Source: Zobellia russellii (lineage in GTDB: Bacteria > Bacteroidota > Bacteroidia > Flavobacteriales > Flavobacteriaceae). Taken from it: a stretch of 64,000 bases of DNA. Shown piece after piece: positions 19,249 through 28,103 of the stretch (positions are counted from its first letter, which is position 1; each line of letters opens with the position of its first letter). The DNA is taken from the NCBI RefSeq assembly GCF_018728565.1, contig NZ_JACSOI010000009.1, positions 62,001 through 126,000 of the forward strand, written 5' to 3'. Below the pieces are notes generated by a model that was not told the DNA's origin, did not search any database, and saw nothing but the letters and a program-made list of their open reading frames with translations. Both the position numbers and the translations under genes were made by a program.

Positions 19249-20550
19249 GTGACCAGCCTAATATTTTTACTCCTTTGCATTGTTCTGCTCATTGTTGCGG
19301 TAACTGTATTTAAAGTGCACCCTATTCCCGCCTTACTTATTTCAGGGTTGATTCTAGGGCTAACAACAGGGAGCTCTGTAGAATTAGTAACAGAGAGTTT
19401 ATTAAGCGGTTTTGGAAATACTCTAAAATGGATAGGACTCATTATTCTATTTGGTACGTTACTGGGGGAAATTCTAGCGCAAACCGGTGGTGCAGATGTC
19501 ATAGCCAATACCATTATTAATTTATTCGGCACCAAGTACCTTCCTTTAAGTATGGCCGTAATTGGCTTTTTGATAGGAATTCCGGTTTTTATGGATGTGG
19601 CCTACCTGACCTTGCTCCCCACCATATTCGTCCTCTCAAAAAAATCAGGCCATTCAGTACTTACCTTAGGACTTTCATTGGCCATTAGTCTTACTGTAGC
19701 CCATGCCTTGATTCCACCTACCCCAGGACCTCTTGCGGTAGCTGCCATTCTTGAAATTAATATTGGGGATATGATTCCCATTAATATTGTTGTAGCTCTA
19801 GCTGCGATAGCCGGTGGGTTATTATGGATAAAATTGAACAAGAAAAATCTTGCCCTGAAATTACCGGACACGAATACGGGCGAAGCATCACAAACCAAAG
19901 AACTAACGGGGTTTAAAAAAGTGTTGCCTTTTGCAGCCTTATTAGTACCATTGTTCCTTATGTCCATAGGCACTATTTTCCCTTCGGAAAACGGATTCAT
20001 TGCATTTATAAAAAACCCTGTATGGGCACTTCTCATAGGCCTACTTTTTGCATTACCTTTGCTTCCTAAAGAGAATTTTTCTACCCGTTTAAATTCATTT
20101 TTTACAACTTCGGGAGAAAAATCAGCTATCGTTATTCTTATCACCGGTACTGGGGGTGCTTTTGGACAGGTAATCAAAGACACAGAAATAGTAGGTTCTA
20201 TGTTTTCCAATGCGGGAGATATTGCTGCAATGGGCATAGTTATACCTTTTCTATTAAGTTTCCTTTTTACGACTGTTACGGGATCAATTACTGTTTCGCT
20301 TATCACTACGGCATCTATTGTTGCACCACTGGTTTCCAATGGCACATTGCACCCTACCTTTACCGCCGCGGCTATTGGAGCCGGTTCTCTTGGTATTATT
20401 CACGTAAACAGTAGTTTCTTTTGGCTATTTAAAGAAGTACACGAAGTGTCTGTTTCTCGACTGCTAAAATCATTTAGTCTACTATCCGGTGTAGTCGCAT
20501 TAAGTGGCGGACTTTTAGTATTGGCATTATATTACTTTACGCAACTTTAA
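19249..20550 (+). CDS. Gluconate:H+ symporter family permease
   Basis: 433-aa polytopic inner-membrane protein of the GntP family (gluconate, ketogluconate, galactonate-type acids). Hydrophobic segments run throughout, and ALIPPTPGPLAVAAIL and GTGGAFGQVIKDTEI are typical family blocks. Translation must begin at GTG 19249 because no in-frame ATG is near. A three-codon reading frame ATG-ACC-CTG-TGA at 19241-19252 overlaps the GTG. It has its own AraC-type promoter, so it belongs to the regulon. Uptake of 3,6-anhydro-galactonate or a related sugar acid is a reasonable inference. Confidence 0.92.
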   Translation: MTSLIFLLLCIVLLIVAVTVFKVHPIPALLISGLILGLTTGSSVELVTESLLSGFGNTLKWIGLIILFGTLLGEILAQTGGADVIANTIINLFGTKYLPLSMAVIGFLIGIPVFMDVAYLTLLPTIFVLSKKSGHSVLTLGLSLAISLTVAHALIPPTPGPLAVAAILEINIGDMIPINIVVALAAIAGGLLWIKLNKKNLALKLPDTNTGEASQTKELTGFKKVLPFAALLVPLFLMSIGTIFPSENGFIAFIKNPVWALLIGLLFALPLLPKENFSTRLNSFFTTSGEKSAIVILITGTGGAFGQVIKDTEIVGSMFSNAGDIAAMGIVIPFLLSFLFTTVTGSITVSLITTASIVAPLVSNGTLHPTFTAAAIGAGSLGIIHVNSSFFWLFKEVHEVSVSRLLKSFSLLSGVVALSGGLLVLALYYFTQL

Positions 20551-20564
20551 TGCAATCACCACTA

Positions 20565-20630
20565 GGATAAAATAATGTTACACTAGGGTAAAATCCGGGA
20601 ATCCATCTCCTTTATATTGAATTTTCTTTG
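20565..20630 (+). promoter_or_regulatory. AraC-type operator-promoter, site 2 (main catabolic operon)
   Basis: Half-sites GGATAAAATAATG at 20565 and GGGTAAAAT at 20586 are 21 bp apart. The -7 box TTTCTTTG at 20623-20630 begins 37 bp after the second half-site and has one mismatch from TAnnTTTG. The RhaT-like gene starts about 70 bp downstream. The promoter probably drives the run of seven close or overlapping genes from 20700 to 29885. Confidence 0.8.
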
Positions 20631-20699
20631 TGTCTCATGAAGGTTTAGAACACGATCGCCCCTTCTCATATATTCATCTATAAAATAAAAGCAACTCAT

Positions 20700-21707
20700 A
20701 TGGATACCTATCTACTGGCTATCATTTTAATACTATTTGCAAGCTTTTTTCAAGGAACTTTTGGTCTTGGCATGAAGCATATTGCACCATTAAAATGGGA
20801 GGCTTGGTGGTTAGTTCACGCATTTACGGCCATGATTGCATTCCCTATTATCTGGGCTTTGATTGTTATGCCCAACCTATTTGAAATCATTTCCCAGGCA
20901 GACAGTCAAACACTGTTCGTAGCTGCGTTCTATGGTTTTCTGTGGGGCATTGGGGGTATTCTCTTTGGGGTTAGTGTGGAAAAAACCGGTATTTCCATTA
21001 CCTATGGCATTGTTATGGGTCTTGCGGCATCGGTAGGTTCCATTATTCCTCTTTTTCAGATTGATGGGGCCTTTGACCAACCTTCCTTTCCTATCATAAT
21101 GTTAGGGGTAGCCTTGTTACTGTTAGGAGTTGCTATTACTGCAGTGGCCGGTGTACAAAGAGATAAATTGCACAATAACTCAACCACAAGTACTAAATCC
21201 ATAAAAATTGGGGTACTGATTGCCGTTGCATCTGGTGTATTATCCGCTTTTTTAAACGTTGGCTTTTCCAATGCAGCACCAGTTGCAGCTATAGCCGTAA
21301 ACGATTACGGTGTAGGAACACAAAATGCAAGTTTGGCTTCTTGGGTGGTTGTTTTGCTGGGAGCGTTCGTTATGAACGGAGGGTACGCCATATATCTTTT
21401 TATCAAAAATAAATCATGGGGTGCTTATAAAGTCCCCAATAAAGGGAAAGCCTTAAAATGGGCTATTGCAGCCGGTATTTTCTGGTTTGCAGCCTTGGGT
21501 GTTTATGGTCAAGGAGCAGCGCTAATGGGAAATCTAGGCCCCGTTGTGGGATGGCCTATACTTTTAGGGCTCGCTTTGATTATTAGTAATATTTGGGGCT
21601 TTAGAGAAGGGGAATGGAAGAATGCGAACAAGCCTTTTAAAATTTTACTAAAGGGACTTGCCGTTCTTATCCTTGCCATTTGTATTTTAGGATACGCCAA
21701 TTATTAA
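20700..21707 (+). CDS. RhaT-like sugar:H+ symporter
   Basis: 335-aa integral membrane protein of the L-rhamnose-proton symporter (RhaT) family in the drug/metabolite transporter superfamily, with about ten hydrophobic segments. The N-terminal block FFQGTFGLGMKHIAPLKWEAWW is typical of RhaT. It opens the 3,6-anhydro-galactose operon, 38 bp before the cycloisomerase, so its cargo is more likely a carrageenan-derived deoxy- or anhydro-sugar than rhamnose. That is inferred from context; no rhamnose genes are in the window. Confidence 0.9.
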   Translation: MDTYLLAIILILFASFFQGTFGLGMKHIAPLKWEAWWLVHAFTAMIAFPIIWALIVMPNLFEIISQADSQTLFVAAFYGFLWGIGGILFGVSVEKTGISITYGIVMGLAASVGSIIPLFQIDGAFDQPSFPIIMLGVALLLLGVAITAVAGVQRDKLHNNSTTSTKSIKIGVLIAVASGVLSAFLNVGFSNAAPVAAIAVNDYGVGTQNASLASWVVVLLGAFVMNGGYAIYLFIKNKSWGAYKVPNKGKALKWAIAAGIFWFAALGVYGQGAALMGNLGPVVGWPILLGLALIISNIWGFREGEWKNANKPFKILLKGLAVLILAICILGYANY

Positions 21708-21745
21708 GCCAACCATTTTTTTTTAAAACTATAAGCAATTTTATT

Positions 21746-22912
21746 ATGAAAATCCAAAAGATTGAGCCTTTTGTAATTACATACAAACTAGATACCCCCT
21801 TCTATTTTTCGCAATGGCAGTATGATACTAGAAAAATATGTATCGTAAAAATAACTTTGGATGATGGTACTTACGGATGGGGAGAAGGATACGGGCCTGC
21901 GGAGGTTATTAAATCCGGAATTGACTTTTTTACACCCTTTCTTCTAGGAAAAGGTGCATTGGAACATGAAGTCCTATGGCAAGAAATGTATAGGCGCTCT
22001 ATGGACTATGCAAGAAGTGGTGCTTTCCAAGCTGCCATTAGTGCTATTGACGTTGCGTTATGGGATATAAAGGGAAAGTTGCTCAACCAACCTGTATCCG
22101 TTTTATTGGGAGGCATCAAAAACCCTATTATTGAGCCTTACGCCACCGGACTTTACTTTACACGTTGCGAAAACCTTGAAGAACTTTTAGTAGAAGAGGC
22201 TCTATTTTACAAAGCCCAAGGGTTTAAAGCTACCAAGATGAAGGTTGGACTGGGTATTCAACAAGACCTAAAATACATTGCGGCCATACGCAAGGCCATA
22301 GGGCCAAGTATGCGACTAATGATAGATTCCAACCACGCATATTCCTATAAAGAAGCCATTGAATTGGCCAGAAAGGCCGAAAAGTATGACATCTCTTGGT
22401 TTGAAGAACCGGTATCTCCGGAAGATTATGACGGTTACCGCAGATTAAGAGAAAACACAACTATACCTATTTCAGGGGGTGAATGTGAATATTTGAAATT
22501 TGGTTTTAAACGACTTTTTGAAAATGACTGTGTAGATATAGCCCAACCGGATATTTGCGCTACAGGTGGGTTAACCGAAGCCAAGCGAATAACAACGTTA
22601 GCACAAGCCTATAATAAAGATGTAGTTCCGCATACTTGGGGAACATGGATCGCTATAAGCGCCGCTATTCATTTAGTAGCCAACCTAGACAAGAATCCAG
22701 GTAGAATGTACAATGACCTTCCTACTATGGAATTGGATAGAACGGAAAATGCACTCCGCGACGAGGTTACCCTTCATAACGTAAAACTAGAAAACGGACA
22801 TTTAGAAGTACCCAGAGCACCAGGTTTGGGCGTAGATGTTGACATGGACAAATTAGAATACTATTTAGATAAAGAAATACATAAAGATGGAGCAGTTAAA
22901 ATTCGGTCATAA
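21746..22912 (+). CDS. dauB: 3,6-anhydro-D-galactonate cycloisomerase (enolase superfamily)
   Basis: 388-aa member of the mandelate racemase/muconate cycloisomerase family. Residues visible: Lys-x-Lys in TKMKVG (164/166), metal ligands in DSNH (Asp194), FEEP (Glu220) and GGECE (Glu246), and the His base in PHTWGT (296). In the Zobellia pathway this enzyme opens 3,6-anhydro-D-galactonate to 2-keto-3-deoxy-D-galactonate; adjacent dehydrogenase, kinase and aldolase genes support that assignment over a galactonate dehydratase. I use ATG 21746; the frame extends back into the permease gene but that part is overlap. It overlaps the next gene by 26 bp. Confidence 0.85.
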   Translation: MKIQKIEPFVITYKLDTPFYFSQWQYDTRKICIVKITLDDGTYGWGEGYGPAEVIKSGIDFFTPFLLGKGALEHEVLWQEMYRRSMDYARSGAFQAAISAIDVALWDIKGKLLNQPVSVLLGGIKNPIIEPYATGLYFTRCENLEELLVEEALFYKAQGFKATKMKVGLGIQQDLKYIAAIRKAIGPSMRLMIDSNHAYSYKEAIELARKAEKYDISWFEEPVSPEDYDGYRRLRENTTIPISGGECEYLKFGFKRLFENDCVDIAQPDICATGGLTEAKRITTLAQAYNKDVVPHTWGTWIAISAAIHLVANLDKNPGRMYNDLPTMELDRTENALRDEVTLHNVKLENGHLEVPRAPGLGVDVDMDKLEYYLDKEIHKDGAVKIRS

Positions 22913-24335
22913 GAAATTATATATTGATGGTGAACTTGTTGAAGCCTCAAACCATAAGACTTTTGAGGTAATCTGTCCTGCGGATGAAAAGCCTACTGCT
23001 ACTATTGCATGGGCCAGTCTGGAAGACACCAAAAGAGCATTGGAATCTGCACAATCAGGTTTTGAGAGTTGGTCAAAACTACCCATACAAGAACGCTTAA
23101 ATTGGATCGATAAGCTTAGGAACAAAATAATTGAAAATAGCGACTTGCTACGCGAAAGCATTATGCATGAAATGGGAAAAACATGGGAAGGTTCGGAAGA
23201 AGATCTTACCAGTATTACCAATTCGTTACAGTACTATTCCCAAGAAATACTGAAGCGTAATGACCTTCCTATTGAAGATAAAGAAGGTACGCACGAACAT
23301 CATTTTGTATCACAACCTTTGGGAGTTGCAGTTGCCTTTCTTGCCTATAACTTCCCACTTTTGAATTTAGGTTTTAAACTAGGTCCTGCACTAGCTGCTG
23401 GTTCAAGTATAATTCTAAAGCCCTCGGAATTTTCTCCTTTATCAGCTTATATTATTGGAGAGCTATGCGCGGAAATTAATTTTCCAAAAGGTGTTATAAA
23501 CGTTATTTGTGGTGATTTGCAGGATGTTGGTATTCCGCTTTGCGAAAGTAAAATACCTAGATTGATAACTATGATCGGTTCTACGGAAACTGCTCAGAAG
23601 CTTATCGCACAAAGTGCAAAAACTTCTATAAAAAGATACAGCATGGAATGTGGCGGAAACGCTCCTTTTATTGTGTGTAAAGATGCTGATCTAGAATTGG
23701 CCGTTAATATTGGAACCGCTCTTAAAGTTGGCAACTCCGGCCAAATCTGTGTAGCTCCCAACCGCTTTTTTGTTCATGAATCTCTTATAGAGGAGTTTAC
23801 CGCTGGTATGGTTGCAAAGTTTAAAACTACTAAACTTGGTTTTGGGCGAGAAAACAAACCGGACATGGGTCCTTTGGCCAATAAACAATCCGTTATAAAT
23901 GTAAAGGGAATTGTAGAAACAGCCATTGCCCAAGGTGGTAAATTGGTATATGGCGGCAATGCGCTTGAGGGTCCCGGTTATTATTTTGAACCAACGGCAA
24001 TCACCTTTGATTCTAATGATGTAGAAATCCTTCAACATGAAGTTTTTGGTCCTGTAGCTCTAATTGTTCCATTTAAAACAAAAGAAGAAGTTATTGTACT
24101 ATCCAATAATACAGATGCAGGTCTAGCTTCTTATGTGTTTTCCAAGGACAATGAAACCCTTCAATTCTTTGCCAACGCCCTAGAATTTGGAGAAGTACAG
24201 CTTAACGGGGTAAAATATGACATATACCTACCGCATGGTGGTGTAAAAAACAGTGGTATTGGAGTGGATTGCTCTACTTTTGCGCTAGATGATTATCTTG
24301 CCAAAAAAAGAGTAACCAAAGCTTTACAACACTAA
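22887..24335 (+). CDS. dauA: 3,6-anhydro-D-galactose dehydrogenase (ALDH family)
   Basis: 482-aa aldehyde dehydrogenase. Catalytic residues seen: Asn155 in AYNFP, Lys178 in LKPSE, Glu254 in MECGGN and Cys288 in NSGQICVAP. It oxidises the C1 aldehyde of 3,6-anhydro-D-galactose to the aldonate using NAD(P)+, the first intracellular step of the pathway. It overlaps the cycloisomerase gene by 26 bp and shares one base with the kinase start (TAATG), so the pathway genes are tightly coupled. The specific substrate is assigned from gene context and the known pathway. Confidence 0.85.
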   Translation: MEQLKFGHKKLYIDGELVEASNHKTFEVICPADEKPTATIAWASLEDTKRALESAQSGFESWSKLPIQERLNWIDKLRNKIIENSDLLRESIMHEMGKTWEGSEEDLTSITNSLQYYSQEILKRNDLPIEDKEGTHEHHFVSQPLGVAVAFLAYNFPLLNLGFKLGPALAAGSSIILKPSEFSPLSAYIIGELCAEINFPKGVINVICGDLQDVGIPLCESKIPRLITMIGSTETAQKLIAQSAKTSIKRYSMECGGNAPFIVCKDADLELAVNIGTALKVGNSGQICVAPNRFFVHESLIEEFTAGMVAKFKTTKLGFGRENKPDMGPLANKQSVINVKGIVETAIAQGGKLVYGGNALEGPGYYFEPTAITFDSNDVEILQHEVFGPVALIVPFKTKEEVIVLSNNTDAGLASYVFSKDNETLQFFANALEFGEVQLNGVKYDIYLPHGGVKNSGIGVDCSTFALDDYLAKKRVTKALQH

Positions 24336-25288
24336 TGAAATTACCCGAAAAGTTTATTAGCTGCGATTGGGGAACAACCAATTTTCGGCTACGTTTAATT
24401 GAAACCACAACGCTCAAAATCCTGTCGGAACACACGACGGATATGGGCATAAAAAAATGTTTTAGTGAATTCAAGAATCAGCCTCATTTGTCTCAAAATC
24501 AGTTCTTTGAAGCATACCTAAAAGAACAGATTAAAAATTTAGATAGTACAATCAGTAATGATTATGTCATAGTAGCTTCCGGAATGCTCTCGTCCTCTAT
24601 TGGCATGTATGAATTGGATTATGCCAATATGCCCTTAGCTTTTAATGGTAAGGACTTGATCAGCAAATACATTCCTTTTGATGATATGCCGGACCTATTA
24701 TTAGTTTCTGGAGCTAAAACCAACGCAGATGTTATGCGGGGCGAAGAAGTCCAGGCAATTGGACTGTCTGCAGAGCTCTCTAAGTATGACAAAGGTGTTC
24801 TGTTATTGCCGGGCACGCATTGCAAGCATATAGCTTTTGAAGCAAATGTTTTTAAAGATTTTACCACGTTTATGACGGGTGAACTTTTTGACACCATTAG
24901 CAAGCACACTATTTTATCTGCCTCTTTAAGTTCAGCCCCTTGGAATGAATCTTTTAAAGATATGTTCTTAAAAGGAGTGGAAAAAGGATTGGCAAATCAG
25001 CAAATGCAATCTTTGTTCTCGATTAGGGCAAATACCCTGATCAACCAAGTTTCTGGTGAGCAAAATTTTTATTTTTTATCCGGCCTAATGATCGGTGGCG
25101 AACTAGCCGGTTTAAAGAATAAAAAAGGAACAATTTTTCTAGCAGCAAGCGGTATCTACAATATACTGTATAAACTGGCATTAGAATCGTTTTTACCAGC
25201 AGAACGGATTGTTTGCTTTGAAGAGCAAACATTGGAACAAGCATTATTAACAGGACAACAACAAATATTACAGACGTATGCAGAATAA
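24335..25288 (+). CDS. dauC: 2-keto-3-deoxy-D-galactonate kinase (DgoK family)
   Basis: 317-aa 2-dehydro-3-deoxygalactonokinase family protein (ASKHA fold). The phosphate-binding start CDWGTTNFRLRLIE lies at residues 9-22, VASGMLSSSIG and LLLPGTHCKHI are characteristic blocks, and the length is normal. It makes 2-keto-3-deoxy-6-phospho-D-galactonate from the cycloisomerase product with ATP. It starts within the stop codon of the dehydrogenase gene and overlaps the aldolase gene by 11 bp. Confidence 0.9.
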   Translation: MKLPEKFISCDWGTTNFRLRLIETTTLKILSEHTTDMGIKKCFSEFKNQPHLSQNQFFEAYLKEQIKNLDSTISNDYVIVASGMLSSSIGMYELDYANMPLAFNGKDLISKYIPFDDMPDLLLVSGAKTNADVMRGEEVQAIGLSAELSKYDKGVLLLPGTHCKHIAFEANVFKDFTTFMTGELFDTISKHTILSASLSSAPWNESFKDMFLKGVEKGLANQQMQSLFSIRANTLINQVSGEQNFYFLSGLMIGGELAGLKNKKGTIFLAASGIYNILYKLALESFLPAERIVCFEEQTLEQALLTGQQQILQTYAE

Positions 25289-25925
25289 AATATTTTCATG
25301 GGATAAATACAATCAAAACCCTATAGTAGGTATCCTTAGAGGTCTTAACACAGAAGAAGTACTTAAACTTATTCCCTCTTATATAAAAAGTGGTTTCTAC
25401 ACTATTGAAATTACCATGAACTCTCCTGAAGTTGCCCGGACCATTGCAACTTTGGCAAAAGAATATCCAGAACTTAATGTAGGTGCCGGTACGGTATGTA
25501 CCATGCAAGATTTGACCAAAGCTTTGGAGGCCGGTTCTCAATTTATTGTAACTCCTATCATTGATGAAGAGGTAATAAAGCATTGTGTAGCCAATAAAAT
25601 TCCAATTTTCCCAGGTGCGTATACCCCAAGTGAAATTTACAAAGCATGGTCATTAGGTGCATCTGCGGTAAAAGTTTTTCCGGCAACGCAACTGGGTATT
25701 CAATACATTAAAGATGTTTTGGCCCCATTAAACGAGATAAAATTGTTGCCCACGGGAGGCGTTTCCGTAGATAACATTAAATCATTTTTTCAAGCAGGAG
25801 CCGTTGGTGCCGGTATGGCAAGTTCTCTTTTTGACAAAAAAATGCTTCGCGAAGGAAATTACGAAGGTCTTGAAGAGCATTTCGCTAAGATGAAAAACGA
25901 AATCAAAGAATTTGTAAAACAATAA
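25278..25925 (+). CDS. dauD: 2-keto-3-deoxy-6-phosphogalactonate aldolase (KDPG aldolase family)
   Basis: 215-aa class I aldolase of the Eda/DgoA family. Glu44 in IEITMNSP is the general acid/base and Lys132 in AVKVFPATQLG forms the Schiff base; VGAGTVCT is the phosphate-binding side. It splits the phosphorylated keto-deoxy acid into pyruvate and glyceraldehyde 3-phosphate, feeding glycolysis. It ends the four-enzyme anhydrogalactose module and is followed 62 bp later by GH129. Confidence 0.92.
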   Translation: MQNKIFSWDKYNQNPIVGILRGLNTEEVLKLIPSYIKSGFYTIEITMNSPEVARTIATLAKEYPELNVGAGTVCTMQDLTKALEAGSQFIVTPIIDEEVIKHCVANKIPIFPGAYTPSEIYKAWSLGASAVKVFPATQLGIQYIKDVLAPLNEIKLLPTGGVSVDNIKSFFQAGAVGAGMASSLFDKKMLREGNYEGLEEHFAKMKNEIKEFVKQ

Positions 25926-25987
25926 TTTTTAAGCAAGTGGTAACAAGCTACCCATGCACATATTCGACTAAATCAATTCTTCTAAAA

Positions 25988-28063
25988 ATGAAAAACAATA
26001 AAAAAAGAATACAACAAACTATTCTACTTTTAGCAATTACCTGTTTACCTGTATTTAGCACTTTTGCAATGAATACACAGGGTTCAGACCCCATTGTTTT
26101 GGAAAATGAAAAGTTGAACGTTACGGTAGACTCAAAGACCGGCTGTTTTTCGGTTACCGAAAAGACTTCGGGCCACATTTGGAAATCGGACCCGTGGGAA
26201 AATGCTGCGGGTCTGTTAACCTTAACCGACTCTAAAGGAAAAAAACATACGATCAACATTTCCAAGAGCAAGAAAATTGATGTTTCACAAACTTCAAATA
26301 ATACGGTATCTCTCAAATTTATTGACCCTGTTCTCAAAGACGGCTCCGTCGCTACAGGGGTTTCCATTGTCACAGAATTAAAGCTAGATGCAAAAACAGC
26401 TCTGTTAGATGTTGAAGTTAAAGAACATAACGCCGGTAATTTCAAACTATCGGATTTACGTTATCCAGCTAGGACTTTCAGCTTAAAGACAGATGAAGAT
26501 AAGGGTGCTGCTGTAATTCCTCAAAAGCAAGGGATCATCTGTCCGTCCTATATTTTTCCTATGAACGGAGGTCGTTTTTGTAAATGGGATGATGCCACTT
26601 ACAACAATAAATCACAAGGTTTTTTAGAATTGTTCAACAATGGTACCGGACTTACCATGCCTTGGTGGGGTACTTATAATGAAAAATCTGCCGTAATGGG
26701 TATTGTAGATGAATCCGCTAGACCCCAAATGCAATACAATATCAATAACAATGGTCAATACCTTTTTAAAGGTGAAATGTCTACTTACCAACGTATTGTT
26801 TTTCTTGACCCTATTTGGAAATTGAACGAAGAGAAAGGTAAAATGCGCATGAGCTACCATTTTATTCCCGGTGGTGATTATGTAGATATGGCTAAAGAAT
26901 ATCAAAAAGAGGCTAAAGCCCGTGGGCATTTTGTTTCCTTAAAGGAAAAACTAAAAAGAAATCCAAATGTAGGTAAACTTCCAGGAGCTATTTATTTCGG
27001 AATCTACGGCGGCTATCCTCATTATGTGAATATGCCCGGAATGGCTTTCACTTTTGATGAATTAAAAAATACTATCCAGACCATTCATGATGATTTAAAA
27101 GTGGATAAAGCATTTGTTCATGCGTGGGGAACCTTTTCTAATTTTGTTCCGCACAACTCCCCTATCAGCGAAGCTTTAGGTGGACCTAAAAAATTAAAGG
27201 CCGCGGTAGATTTAGCCAAATCTTATGGGTACTTGTATTCTTCATATCACGCTTATTCTCCTATGTTAGAGAATGACCCTAATTTTACAACGGACCTTAT
27301 GCAACGTGATGCAGAAGGAAAGCTAATGAATACCGGTAGTCGTTGGGCGCGTGTTGACCCAAAATTTCAGAAAGCATTAGCTCAAGAAAATATTGAAAAT
27401 GAAATTTCTTATTTAGGCCTAGAGGCCGATATTACAGATATTACTTTTGCCGCATACCGTGAAAACGGAAAAGAAGGCCGTATTGAGCTGGCCAAATACA
27501 TTGACAGCTTTAACTTGGTAAACGGAACCGAACATGGCCAAGAACAATGGATACCCTATTTTGATATGTTCGAAGGGATGACCTATTTGGAGGACCGTCC
27601 ACTTTCTGTAATCTCCCACCCTGCTCCACTTTTCAATTTGGTGTACCATGAAGCTATAGCCAATTTTGGAAAAATTCAAGATCCGGATAACGAGGTTACT
27701 GCCAACGGCGATTTCAGAATAAAAGCCTTAAGAAGTATGTTGTTTGGAAGAGGCACTACCATATTCTTTGCTCCTTACGAATTTGAAGGCATGCGCCCTA
27801 TGATAGAAATGGCAAGAGATTTGGTAAGCCCTGTTCATAAAGAAACATTCTATTCAGAATTAAAAAGCCACGAATATCTAAGTGCCGATTACAAAGTACA
27901 GAGAAGTCAGTTCTCTAGTGGTACCGAAGTAATTGCCAACTTAGGCCCGGTAGCACAAAAGGTAGAAGACGGTGTTTCCATTCCCGGATACGGCTATAGA
28001 ATTAAGATGAAGGATGGCAGTGTAAAAACCGGTCATTTCCAAGTGAGTCTTCACATGGATTAA
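25988..28063 (+). CDS. GH129-family 3,6-anhydro-D-galactosidase
   Basis: 691-aa exported glycoside hydrolase. The first 27 residues form a signal peptide (start chosen at ATG 25988, MKNNKKRIQQ; the ORF begins at a GTG 51 bp earlier). A beta-rich N-terminal domain is followed by a barrel with DKAFVHAWGTF, YSSYHAYSP, DITDITFAA and NGTEHGQEQW. This pattern fits GH129. In Zobellia the equivalent gene encodes an exo-alpha-1,3-(3,6-anhydro)-D-galactosidase acting on kappa/iota-carrageenan oligosaccharides. Family placement is by recognition, not by search. It lies between the aldolase and a sulfatase in the same operon. Confidence 0.8.
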   Translation: MKNNKKRIQQTILLLAITCLPVFSTFAMNTQGSDPIVLENEKLNVTVDSKTGCFSVTEKTSGHIWKSDPWENAAGLLTLTDSKGKKHTINISKSKKIDVSQTSNNTVSLKFIDPVLKDGSVATGVSIVTELKLDAKTALLDVEVKEHNAGNFKLSDLRYPARTFSLKTDEDKGAAVIPQKQGIICPSYIFPMNGGRFCKWDDATYNNKSQGFLELFNNGTGLTMPWWGTYNEKSAVMGIVDESARPQMQYNINNNGQYLFKGEMSTYQRIVFLDPIWKLNEEKGKMRMSYHFIPGGDYVDMAKEYQKEAKARGHFVSLKEKLKRNPNVGKLPGAIYFGIYGGYPHYVNMPGMAFTFDELKNTIQTIHDDLKVDKAFVHAWGTFSNFVPHNSPISEALGGPKKLKAAVDLAKSYGYLYSSYHAYSPMLENDPNFTTDLMQRDAEGKLMNTGSRWARVDPKFQKALAQENIENEISYLGLEADITDITFAAYRENGKEGRIELAKYIDSFNLVNGTEHGQEQWIPYFDMFEGMTYLEDRPLSVISHPAPLFNLVYHEAIANFGKIQDPDNEVTANGDFRIKALRSMLFGRGTTIFFAPYEFEGMRPMIEMARDLVSPVHKETFYSELKSHEYLSADYKVQRSQFSSGTEVIANLGPVAQKVEDGVSIPGYGYRIKMKDGSVKTGHFQVSLHMD

Positions 28064-28103
28064 CAGAAGATTTTCATCAAACAAATACAAAAGACAGGTC
28101 ATT

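Noticed and set aside
19602-20345. 247-aa ORF antisense to gntP
   Set aside because: Its low-complexity composition mirrors the hydrophobic permease codons; no start signal or family motif.
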